This document shows positions 8,620 to 15,672 of a stretch of DNA of 64,000 bases, piece after piece. Source of the DNA: Nocardioides currus (GTDB taxonomy: Bacteria; Actinomycetota; Actinomycetes; Propionibacteriales; Nocardioidaceae); NCBI RefSeq assembly GCF_003057875.1, contig NZ_PYXZ01000002.1:682254-746253 (forward strand). The letters run 5' to 3'. The first letter of the stretch is position 1. Every line of letters starts with the position of its first letter. The notes beneath the pieces were generated by a model, which was given only the letters and a program-made list of their open reading frames with translations, made no database searches and was not told the DNA's origin. The translations under genes and the position numbers were made by a program.

Positions 8620-8699
8620 CCTCTAGCTCGAAGAGCTCCAGGCTCGGCCACAGCGCGGCCGTCGCCACGAGGCCGCAGCCTGGTTGGGAGACTGCACGC

Positions 8700-9035
8700 A
8701 TGACCGTCGCCAAGTCTCTGCTCCTGTTCGCCCTCGCAGCCGTCGCCGAAATCGGCGGCGCCTGGCTCGTGTGGCAGGGCGTCCGCGAACACCGCGGCTG
8801 GGTGTGGGTCGGCGCGGGCGTCATCGCACTCGGCCTGTACGGCTTCGTCGCCACGCTCCAGCCCGACGCGAACTTCGGTCGCATCCTCGCCGCCTACGGC
8901 GGCGTGTTCGTCGCCGGTTCCCTCGCGTGGGGGATGGTAGTGGACGGCTTCCGACCCGACCGCTACGACGTCGTCGGAGCGCTCGTGTGCTTGGTTGGCG
9001 TCGCGGTCATCATGTACGCGCCCCGACCCGCCTGA
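8700..9035 (+). CDS. YnfA/UPF0060-family membrane protein
   Basis: 111 residues, four transmembrane helices. Family features: [14 protein letters not shown] in helix 1, [21 protein letters not shown], and D-G-F-R-P-D-x-Y-D in the last loop. YnfA proteins resemble small drug transporters and have been linked to export of toxic cations. It is 80 bp after the MerT-like gene, probably the last gene of the MerR-controlled operon. Its role in metal tolerance is inferred from position. Confidence 0.88.
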   Translation: MTVAKSLLLFALAAVAEIGGAWLVWQGVREHRGWVWVGAGVIALGLYGFVATLQPDANFGRILAAYGGVFVAGSLAWGMVVDGFRPDRYDVVGALVCLVGVAVIMYAPRPA

Positions 9036-9066
9036 CCGGTTCGCAGGACCCAAGGCAGCGCCGGAT

Positions 9067-9291
9067 CTACCGGCGGCTGCCAGCGGCGCCGTACTCGACC
9101 TCACCTCGGGTTTCGGGCTCTGCGAGCTTGTGACGCCACGGGAACACCCAACGGAACAGGCTCAAGCCCGGACGACGACACCAGCAGCCCCTTGGGCATC
9201 CGCAGCACCGCGCACCCAGCGCCTCGGCAACGCGCGAACCTGCGGCCACCGCGACGTACGCCCCGAGCACGGCCAGCAGACCCTTCTTCAC
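9067..9291 (-). CDS. Small membrane-anchored Cys-rich protein (CCGCPRGCWC)
   Basis: 74 residues from a GTG at 9291 that overlaps the stop of the thioredoxin-like gene upstream (GTGA), so the two are coupled. An N-terminal Lys pair and hydrophobic helix (about residues 4-22) is followed by ARCCGCPRGCWCRRP, six cysteines in a compact stretch, then a basic/aromatic segment and hydrophilic tail. No family is recognised. The composition suggests a membrane-tethered soft-metal ligand. The GTG coupling and real downstream stop argue for a genuine gene. Confidence 0.55.
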   Translation of the reverse strand: MKKGLLAVLGAYVAVAAGSRVAEALGARCCGCPRGCWCRRPGLSLFRWVFPWRHKLAEPETRGEVEYGAAGSRR

Positions 9292-9587
9292 GACAACGCC
9301 TCGACGAGCTGCTCGACCTCTGGTGAGCCCCTCAGGCCAGCTGCCGTGGGGTACATCCGGCACGACAGTCCCACCTGTTCGCCACCCACGGCGAACGGGT
9401 CCCGTCCGTCGACGCGGATGCTCGGTGAGCCGATGAACCCCAGCTCGTCAGCCTCCTCGGGCGTCTCAACGCGCCGTCGGTGCACGGGGACCTCACCTCG
9501 GCCCGCGAGAGCGAGCGCCTCGAGGAGGCGCTGGTCGGCGACCTGCCAGCTCGGGCATCCGTCGAAGTACAACAGCTCGACCTGCAC
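9288..9587 (-). CDS. Thioredoxin-fold protein of the DF/alkylmercury-lyase-annotated family
   Basis: 99 residues from GTG 9587, chosen for the strong GAGGAGG ribosome site just upstream. Beta strand VELLYFDGCPSW carries one Cys, followed later by GSPSIRVDGRDPF (cis-Pro loop) and a second Cys in GLSCRMYP. Actinomycete relatives are often auto-annotated as alkylmercury lyase or DF-family selenoprotein-like; the catalytic organisation of real MerB is not visible, so lyase activity should not be assumed. It is coupled to the Cys-rich peptide at 9067-9291, which suggests a thiol or metal relay. Confidence 0.75.
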   Translation of the reverse strand: MQVELLYFDGCPSWQVADQRLLEALALAGRGEVPVHRRRVETPEEADELGFIGSPSIRVDGRDPFAVGGEQVGLSCRMYPTAAGLRGSPEVEQLVEALS

Positions 9588-9732
9588 GTGGTCCTCCTCG
9601 GGCGACTCGTCGAGACGACCCGCGGTGTGTCTCGCAGTTCTACTGTGCCACCTCGTGTTCATGTCGACACCCCACGCCGACGAGAGCGCGTGGCTCCCGC
9701 TCTCGACGCGCCCTCACGCGAGAGACTGCCTC

Positions 9733-10263
9733 ATGGGCACGCAGGAGCCGCAGGACCGGGCGAGCATCCATGCCGAGCTGGAGCGGGTGCGCACCGACCT
9801 GCACCAGCTCGTCTCTCGCGCCACCGTGGACGACCTGCGCCGACGCACGAACGGAACTCGGTGGACGAACGGTCAGATGCTGTGGCACATGGCGTTCGGG
9901 TACCTGCTCGTCCGTCGGCTGCTTCCGCTGGTGCGACTTCTCGGGCGGTTGCCGGAACCGCTCAGCCGCACGTTCGCCGCCGTCTTGAACGCGGGCACGC
10001 GGCCCTTCCATCACGTCAACTACGCGGGTGCTGTCGGCGGCGCCCTGGTGTTCCACGGTCCCCGGCTGACCCGGCAGCTCGACCGCACCATCGACCGGCT
10101 TCATCAACGCCTGGATGCCGAGTCCGACGCGGCGCTGGCCCGTGGGATGCACTTCCCTGTCGACTGGGACCCGTTCTTCCAGGAGACGATGAAGCTCGAG
10201 CAGGTCTACCGCTACGCGACTCTGCACTACGACTTCCACCGCGCGCAGCTCACGATCGAGTAG
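9733..10263 (+). CDS. DinB-superfamily protein
   Basis: 176 residues from ATG 9733. Four-helix-bundle pattern of the DinB superfamily, with possible metal-binding His residues at NGQMLWHMAF, in the middle (PFHHVNYAG) and near the end (ATLHYDFHRAQL). DinB-like proteins include mycothiol- and bacillithiol-dependent transferases; the exact reaction is unknown. It is divergent from the thioredoxin-like gene across about 145 bp and convergent with the ars operon. Confidence 0.75.
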   Translation: MGTQEPQDRASIHAELERVRTDLHQLVSRATVDDLRRRTNGTRWTNGQMLWHMAFGYLLVRRLLPLVRLLGRLPEPLSRTFAAVLNAGTRPFHHVNYAGAVGGALVFHGPRLTRQLDRTIDRLHQRLDAESDAALARGMHFPVDWDPFFQETMKLEQVYRYATLHYDFHRAQLTIE

Positions 10264-10317
10264 AGCTTGCCTCTCCTCACTGGCAGGGGAAGGACCTGGA
10301 CAGGTGGAGCGGGTGCG

Positions 10318-11148
10318 TCAGGCGTGACGCCAGACCTTCACGGCCGAGAACAGCAGAAGGGCCGCGAGCATCGGGACCAGCACCGCCTCGGGCACGACGC
10401 CCAGCAGAAGGCCGCCCAGGACGGACCCCGTCACCGACCCGGCAGCCATGACGACGACGAAGCGCTGGTTCTCCCCGAGCACGCTGAACGCCTGGTGGCG
10501 GCTGTAGCGCAGGAAGGCCACCAGCATCGTCGGGAGCGAGACGAGCAGCGACAACGACCCGGCGAGCTTGGTGTCGGTGGCGTACAGCAGGACGAACGTC
10601 GGGATGAGGAGCTCGCCGCCGGCGACGCCCATCAACGCCGCCACCAGCCCGATGCCGAACCCGAGGACGACGCCACCCACCAGTTGCACGCCGATCGGGA
10701 GGTTGGCGGTCGGCAGGGTCCCGACCCGCTCGGCGGTGAAGACGAGGGCGATGAGGACCAGCAGCACGGCCAGCACGCGGTAGAGGGTCGCCGTGGCCAT
10801 CCGGGTCGCCCAGGACGCGCCAACCCACGCGCCCACCAGGCTGCCAGCGAGCAGGTTCACGACCGCGGGCCACTCGGCCGCTACCTCGGCGAGGGGGACG
10901 GCGGTGAGCCGCGACGGGATGGCGGCCACGACCACGACCAGGCTCATCGCCTTGTTGACGATGACCGCGGACAGCGCGGCGAACCCGAACACGCCGAGCA
11001 GGAGTGGCAGCCGGAACTCCGCTCCGCCCAGGCCGACCAGGCCGCCGAGCAGCCCGACCAGGGCACCGCCGGCGAAGGCCACCGGGGTCGACCTCGACCA
11101 TGACCGCGATGCCGGACCGGGAGCGTGGACGTCGGTCACGACCGGCAC
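10318..11148 (-). CDS. TauE/SafE-family permease at the end of the ars operon
   Basis: 276 residues from GTG 11148; eight or so hydrophobic helices in two related halves with the family GG motifs (LLGGLVGLGGAEFRLP and MGVAGGELLIP). TauE/SafE proteins export sulfite, sulfoacetate and related anions. It starts 28 bp after the arsC stop and is probably co-transcribed, so an anionic arsenic or sulfur species is a plausible cargo, but this is inference. It is distinct from the second TauE at 17.9-18.7 kb. Confidence 0.85.
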   Translation of the reverse strand: MPVVTDVHAPGPASRSWSRSTPVAFAGGALVGLLGGLVGLGGAEFRLPLLLGVFGFAALSAVIVNKAMSLVVVVAAIPSRLTAVPLAEVAAEWPAVVNLLAGSLVGAWVGASWATRMATATLYRVLAVLLVLIALVFTAERVGTLPTANLPIGVQLVGGVVLGFGIGLVAALMGVAGGELLIPTFVLLYATDTKLAGSLSLLVSLPTMLVAFLRYSRHQAFSVLGENQRFVVVMAAGSVTGSVLGGLLLGVVPEAVLVPMLAALLLFSAVKVWRHA

Positions 11149-11176
11149 TCTAGGCCGGGCGAGACCCCAGCGTGCC

Positions 11177-11641
11177 TCAGGCGAGGACCGAGGGCGGCAG
11201 CTCGATGTCCGGGACGAGCTCGACGAGGAGCGTCCGGACGCGGCTGTCGACGTCGGCGATGATGCCGCGCACCGTCTCCTGGTCCTGGCCGCCCGGGTCG
11301 GCGACGGGCCAGTCGACGTACTTCACGCCGGGCACGTAGGGGCACTCCTCGCCGCAGCCGAGGGTGATGGCCATGACGGACGCCTCGATGGTCTCGCGGG
11401 TGAGCTTGGTCGGCACCTCGGCCGACGTGTCCAGGCCGAGCTTCTGCAGCGCGTCCGCGACCTCAGGGTGGATGTGCTCGCCGGGTTGGGTGCCGGCCGA
11501 CAGCGCGACGACGCGTCCGCCGGCGTAGTGCTCGGTCAGCACGCGGGAGATGACCGAGCGGCCACCGTTGCGGATGCAAGCGAACACGACCTGAGGCACG
11601 TCGGTGGTGGTCTCTGGGGTCGTGGGGGTGGCGGTGCTCAT
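11177..11641 (-). CDS. arsC: Arsenate reductase, LMW-phosphatase type
   Basis: 154 residues. P-loop FACIRNGGRS (C-x5-R plus Ser) and a later CGEECPYVPG with Cys residues that could relay the disulfide, then DWPVADP carrying the catalytic Asp. It reduces arsenate to arsenite with thioredoxin or mycothiol. The start ATG overlaps the aquaporin stop. It differs from the upstream arsC in lacking the N-terminal helical domain. It is the third arsenate-reductase-type domain in one operon. Confidence 0.9.
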   Translation of the reverse strand: MSTATPTTPETTTDVPQVVFACIRNGGRSVISRVLTEHYAGGRVVALSAGTQPGEHIHPEVADALQKLGLDTSAEVPTKLTRETIEASVMAITLGCGEECPYVPGVKYVDWPVADPGGQDQETVRGIIADVDSRVRTLLVELVPDIELPPSVLA

Positions 11642-12417
11642 CGGGTGCTCCTGGTGTCGGCTGTTTCGGGAGGGGACGGGTGGGTGGTGGCGTGGGGGAC
11701 GACGACGTCGTCGGCGACCGAGGCGATGTCGGGGAACAGGTAGCGGACCAGCGCGAGGCCGAGGAGGCCGCCGACGACCTGGGCGGCGATGAACCCGGGT
11801 ACGGAGGAGGGGTCGATGCCGGCGAACGTGTCGGAGAACATTCGGCCGACCGTGACGGCCGGGTTCGCGAAGGAGGTGGACGAGGTGAACCAGTAGGCCG
11901 CGCCGATGTAGGCGCCGACCGCCGGTGCTGCCAGGGCGCCGCGGCCGGTGCGGGCGAGCGCGAAGATGAGCGCGACCAAGCCCGCGGTGGCGACGACCTC
12001 GGCGACGAGCAGGTTCGAGCCGGTGCGGTCCTTGCCGGACAGCTCGGCGATGTCGATGTCGAACATGACGTTCGCCAGCACCGCGCCGACGATGGCGCCC
12101 AGGGTCTGCGCGATCGCGTAGGCACCGACGTCCCCGCCGGTGAGGCCGGTGCCGGCCTTGCGGCCGAGGAGCCAGTCGGCGGCAGACACGACGGGGTTGA
12201 AGTGGGCCCCGGAGACGGGGCCGAACAGCAGGATCAGGATGGTGAGCCCGAAGACGGTCGCGGTCGAGTTCTCCAGCAGCTGGAGGCCGACGTCGTTCGG
12301 GGAGAGCTGCTCGGCGGCGATGCCGGATCCGACGACGACCGCGACCAGCACGGCGGTGCCGAGGAACTCGGCGACCAGCCGGCGGTGCATGGGAACGGGC
12401 AGGGGCGCACTACTCAC
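11638..12417 (-). CDS. Aquaporin-family channel of the ars operon (AqpS-like)
   Basis: 259 residues, six membrane helices with the two pore half-helices marked by GAHFNPVVS and SFANPAVTV. Start GTG 12417 overlaps the preceding arsC stop (GTGA) and the stop overlaps the next arsC. In Sinorhizobium an aquaglyceroporin (AqpS) in an ars operon lets arsenite leave the cell by diffusion after reduction of arsenate. The same logic fits here since no ArsB or Acr3 gene is present between 10.3 and 15.1 kb. Confidence 0.9.
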   Translation of the reverse strand: MSSAPLPVPMHRRLVAEFLGTAVLVAVVVGSGIAAEQLSPNDVGLQLLENSTATVFGLTILILLFGPVSGAHFNPVVSAADWLLGRKAGTGLTGGDVGAYAIAQTLGAIVGAVLANVMFDIDIAELSGKDRTGSNLLVAEVVATAGLVALIFALARTGRGALAAPAVGAYIGAAYWFTSSTSFANPAVTVGRMFSDTFAGIDPSSVPGFIAAQVVGGLLGLALVRYLFPDIASVADDVVVPHATTHPSPPETADTRSTR

Positions 12418-13115
12418 GCGCGGTCTCCGGTCTGTACGGGGGTGAGGCCGAGCTCGGACATCAGGGTCAGGACCCGGCGTTCGACCTCGTCGCGGATGGG
12501 CCGGACATCGACGAGCGTCTCGCCGGCCGGGTCGGCGATGTCCCAGTCCTCGTAACGCTTGCCGGGAAACACCGGGCAGGCGTCGCCGCAGCCCATCGAA
12601 ATCACGACGTCGGCGGCGCGGACGACCTCGTCGGTCCACGGCTTGGGGAACTCGGAGGTGATGTCGATGCCGCGCTCGGCCATCGCCTCGACGGCGGCGG
12701 GGTTCACCTCGATGCCCGGCTCGGAGCCGCCGGACCAAGCGATGGCGTTCTCGCCGGCGTGGTGGTTGAAGAACCCGAGCGCCATCTGCGAGCGTCCGGC
12801 GTTGTGCGTGCAGAGGAACAGCACGGTCGGGGCGCCCGTGTGTGCCAGCCCCTCAACCTTCGCCAGCGCGTGGAGGCGCTGGCGGGCCCACCGCTCGGCG
12901 AGCAGCGGCAAGAACCGGGTCACCGACGCCCGGTCCGCGAACTGGTCGAACGACGACTCGATGAACCGGCCGATGGTCTCGGGACCGTAGATGCCCTTGA
13001 ACTCCTCGCCCAGGCGGTTCGCGGCCGTCCTCACGGCGAGCTGCTGGTCGAGCGTGAGCCAGTCCGGCTTCTCCATCCGGTTGGAGCCCGGTGCGGGGTG
13101 CTGTTCCGTGGTCAT
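12414..13115 (-). CDS. arsC: Arsenate reductase with N-terminal helical domain
   Basis: 233 residues. N-terminal 85 residues form a helical region (WLTLDQQLAVRTAANRL... RLHALAKVEG) like the dimerisation domain of corynebacterial ArsC proteins. The C-terminal LMW-phosphatase domain has FLCTHNAGRSQMA, MGCGDACPVFPG and DWDIADP. Relatives use mycothiol and mycoredoxin; that cofactor choice is inferred from the actinomycete background. It lies 8 bp after the arsR-arsC fusion and overlaps the aquaporin start. Confidence 0.92.
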   Translation of the reverse strand: MTTEQHPAPGSNRMEKPDWLTLDQQLAVRTAANRLGEEFKGIYGPETIGRFIESSFDQFADRASVTRFLPLLAERWARQRLHALAKVEGLAHTGAPTVLFLCTHNAGRSQMALGFFNHHAGENAIAWSGGSEPGIEVNPAAVEAMAERGIDITSEFPKPWTDEVVRAADVVISMGCGDACPVFPGKRYEDWDIADPAGETLVDVRPIRDEVERRVLTLMSELGLTPVQTGDRA

Positions 13116-13123
13116 GGGGTCTC

Positions 13124-13846
13124 CTACGAGGCGGTGGCGCTGGTCTGAGGGGCGAGGCGGGGGGCAAGGTCGGCGACGCGACCGGCGATGTCTTCGTAGG
13201 CGGCATCGAACGCCGTGCCGGTCCCGGCCGCGACCGGGTCAGGCACCGACCAGTGACTGATCCCCGCGAGGCGAGGCCCAGTGCTCTCATCTGGGTCGGT
13301 CGGGCCGAGCTCCTCGTGCGCCGCGTCGCACACGGTGACGACGTAGTCGCCATCACGCAGCAGGCCCTCCAAGGACTGGGGTCGTTCCTGGACGAGCTTC
13401 AGTCCGTGCCGCCGAGCCGCCGCGATGGCGCCGGGCGCGATGGCGGTGCCGGGGTGGGTTCCGCCCGAAGCGACCGGGATGGCGCTGGACTGCTGCCACA
13501 GCGCTGCGGCGAGCTGGGAGCGTGCCGAGTTCGCCGTGCACACGAACACCACCCGCTGTGCCGTTCCGCCCTGAGCTGGGACCGCCGCGGGCAGCAAACC
13601 GTCGAGACCGTCTCGGTGCAGCCGAAGGTACGTGCGCCGCTTGTCCGCATGCGACCGGTGGCGAGACACGATGCCAGCCTCCTCCAGGACCTTGAGGTGG
13701 TGGGCCAGGAGGTTCGATGGCAGGTGGAGCTGAGCGCGCAGCTCGCCGGGGGAAGCGTCACCCTCGCCGAGAAGGTCGACGATGCGCAGACGAGCCGGAT
13801 CGGCCAGGGCGGACAAGCCCGCCAGACGTAGGTCGAAGTCCATCAC
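13124..13846 (-). CDS. arsRC: ArsR-ArsC fusion: repressor plus LMW-phosphatase arsenate reductase
   Basis: 240 residues. Residues about 1-90 form a winged-helix ArsR domain (LSALADPARLRIVDLL, NLLAHHLKVLEEAGIV). Residues about 97-235 form a reductase/phosphatase domain with FVCTANSARSQLA. The usual ArsR Cys-rich site at the recognition helix is absent (SRHRSHADKRR), so arsenite sensing would need other residues, or the fused catalytic domain gives the signal. An inverted repeat lies 11 bp upstream. Such fusions are known in actinomycetes. Whether the reductase half is active is unknown. Confidence 0.9.
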   Translation of the reverse strand: MMDFDLRLAGLSALADPARLRIVDLLGEGDASPGELRAQLHLPSNLLAHHLKVLEEAGIVSRHRSHADKRRTYLRLHRDGLDGLLPAAVPAQGGTAQRVVFVCTANSARSQLAAALWQQSSAIPVASGGTHPGTAIAPGAIAAARRHGLKLVQERPQSLEGLLRDGDYVVTVCDAAHEELGPTDPDESTGPRLAGISHWSVPDPVAAGTGTAFDAAYEDIAGRVADLAPRLAPQTSATAS

Positions 13847-13857
13847 CCGTCCTGTCG

Positions 13858-13873
13858 CTCAACTGTTGTTGAG
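13858..13873. promoter_or_regulatory. Candidate ArsR operator (CTCAAC-N4-GTTGAG)
   Basis: Perfect 6-bp inverted repeat CTCAAC (13858-13863) and GTTGAG (13868-13873) in the 81-bp gap before arsR-arsC. On the minus strand a TTGACT -35-like hexamer overlaps it, so bound repressor would block polymerase. TCAA...TTGA cores are typical of ArsR sites. Confidence 0.5.
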
Positions 13874-13927
13874 TCAATCTTGGCTGACCGAATCTGCGCG
13901 CGCAAGTCCAAGTCCGAAACTGGAGGA

Positions 13928-15064
13928 CTACCGGCCGGTGAGCTCGCGTGCGACGGCCCGGGCAGAAGGTCCGACCCCCGCCAGCGTCGCCGACGCCGGA
14001 CCGGTCCAATCCCCGTAACCGACCAGGTGCAGCCGCGGCTCCTCGAGCGACTGTGTACTGGAAGCGCCTCCCACGGGGATGTGACCGCCACGGGTGCGAA
14101 GTCCCAGCGGGCGCAGGTGACGCAGCGCGGGCCGGAAACCGGTGCACCAGATGACGGCATCGCACGCCAGCGTTGTGCCGTCGGCCCAAGCGACTCCGTC
14201 GGCGGTGAGCCGGGTGAACTTCGGCTGCGCGTGCAGGACACCGCGCTCCCGGGCGTCCTTCACGCTGGCGACCATCACGATGTCACCCAGCCCGGCCACG
14301 CCAGCGTGTTCGCGGCCCTGCTCGAGCGCCTCGATGCGAGCCCGTGCGGTAGCAAACAGGACCCGACCATCGACGTCATCGGGCAGGAAGCGGGGCGGCC
14401 GGGTCGTGACCCACGTCGTCTCAGCAACCGTTGAGACCTCCGCGAGGATCTGCGCCGCGGAGTTCCCGCCGCCCACGACGACGACTCGCTGCCCGGCGAA
14501 CTCCCCAGGGGCCCGATAGCCGCTCGCATGCAGCTGCCGTCCCCTGAAAGCGCGCATCCCGGGGTACGTCGGCCAGAACGGCCTGTCCCACGTTCCCGTC
14601 GCCGAAACGACCGCACGAGCCGATAGGGCGAGCCCGTCAGCTTCAACGAGAAGTGGACCGCCTGGGTCGTCGTCGACCCGACACACCGACTCGACCCGAT
14701 ACGGCCGCGACACCTTCAGGTCGTACCGCTCCTCGTAGCGCGTCAGGTACTCCACCACGTGGTCGCGCGGCGGGAATCCTCGGGTCGCGTCGTCCCAGGG
14801 CGGCATCATCCAGCCCGGCAACGACGAGTACCCGGCCGGTGAGAACAGCCGCAACCCGTCCCACATGCGTCGCCACGCCCCGCCCGGTCGGTCTGCCGCG
14901 TCCAGGACGACGAGCTCGCTGCCGGGAACGAGCCCGGCACGCCTCAGGTAGAACGCGGTAGCCAGACCAGCCTGGCCTCCGCCGATGACCACGACGTCGA
15001 CGTCGAGCTCCTGCCTTGCTTCGGAGTACCTAGAGGGGACTGGGGCCGCTTGCTCGTCGCTCAC
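13928..15064 (-). CDS. arsO: ArsO-family flavin-dependent monooxygenase
   Basis: 378 residues from GTG 15064, preceded by AGGAAGGAG. Two Rossmann dinucleotide motifs: FAD-binding [12 protein letters not shown] at residue about 27 and NADPH-binding [13 protein letters not shown] at about 197, with [12 protein letters not shown] between them resembling the Baeyer-Villiger/flavin-monooxygenase fingerprint. ArsO proteins occur in ars operons and are linked to organoarsenical or arsenite oxidation; the exact substrate is not settled. It lies upstream of arsR-arsC on the same strand, outside the candidate ArsR operator, so it may have a separate promoter. Confidence 0.85.
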   Translation of the reverse strand: MSDEQAAPVPSRYSEARQELDVDVVVIGGGQAGLATAFYLRRAGLVPGSELVVLDAADRPGGAWRRMWDGLRLFSPAGYSSLPGWMMPPWDDATRGFPPRDHVVEYLTRYEERYDLKVSRPYRVESVCRVDDDPGGPLLVEADGLALSARAVVSATGTWDRPFWPTYPGMRAFRGRQLHASGYRAPGEFAGQRVVVVGGGNSAAQILAEVSTVAETTWVTTRPPRFLPDDVDGRVLFATARARIEALEQGREHAGVAGLGDIVMVASVKDARERGVLHAQPKFTRLTADGVAWADGTTLACDAVIWCTGFRPALRHLRPLGLRTRGGHIPVGGASSTQSLEEPRLHLVGYGDWTGPASATLAGVGPSARAVARELTGR

Positions 15065-15140
15065 CGGCTACTCCTTCCTGGTTTACGGCTACGACATCAC
15101 ACTGCTGAGATGCAGTTGGCTGCGCCCAGTCAGGCGGGTC

Positions 15141-15344
15141 TCAGCGAAACGCGCAACCTGCGTCGACCCCGATGCGGCGGAACACCGCGGCGGCAGGACA
15201 GATGCCGGTGACGGAGGACTGGAGGAGGTTGGCGCCGACGAAGCCGGTGAGGAGGAGCCACCACGGCGACACGACGGCCGCGAGAAGGGCGCTGATGAGG
15301 GTCATGGTGCCAGCGAGGGCGAGCACGGCGCGGTCGAGGTTCAT
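15141..15344 (-). CDS. DUF2892 (YgaP-type) membrane protein
   Basis: 67 residues from ATG 15344. N-terminal NLDRAVLALAG, two transmembrane helices, and the C-terminal TGICPAAAVFRRIGV motif typical of the membrane part of the rhodanese YgaP and of stand-alone DUF2892 proteins. It is often linked to rhodanese and sulfur genes, as here. Last gene of the leftward persulfide operon. Confidence 0.85.
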   Translation of the reverse strand: MNLDRAVLALAGTMTLISALLAAVVSPWWLLLTGFVGANLLQSSVTGICPAAAVFRRIGVDAGCAFR

Positions 15345-15424
15345 GGGTGCGCTTGTCCGTTCGGGGTGAGGGGTGGGTGGGGAAACGCAACGCCGGGGGT
15401 GTGCGTTCCCCACCCGGTCAGGGG

Positions 15425-15622
15425 TCAGCGGCCGAAGAGCCGCGAGAGGAAGCCACTACTGCTTCCGGCTTTGTCAGCGTTGGCCGCAGCCTTCTCGGCG
15501 GCGGTGTGCTGCCCGTTGCACCACTGGTTGCTGGGGACCGTCGCCTTCACGTCGGCGATGTGTTGGCCGCATCCGGCCCAAGTGGTCTTGCGGCAGGTCT
15601 TGCAGGTGGTCGGTCGGCACAT
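15425..15622 (-). CDS. Small Cys-rich protein (CRPTTCKTCRKTTW)
   Basis: 65 residues from ATG 15622. The N-terminus has MCRPTTCKTCRKTTWAGCG and a later WCNGQH; the four closely spaced Cys plus a later Cys-x-x-x-His look like a zinc-ribbon or soft-metal site. The C-terminus is a short amphipathic segment (SGFLSRLFGR). Similar short proteins are common near sulfur and metal genes of actinomycetes but have no assigned function. It lies 50 bp after the MMPL stop on the same strand. Confidence 0.65.
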   Translation of the reverse strand: MCRPTTCKTCRKTTWAGCGQHIADVKATVPSNQWCNGQHTAAEKAAANADKAGSSSGFLSRLFGR

Positions 15623-15672
15623 GGTGTGACTCCGTTCTGGTCGAGCAGTTGGTGGGTGGTGGGCGGGGTGGG

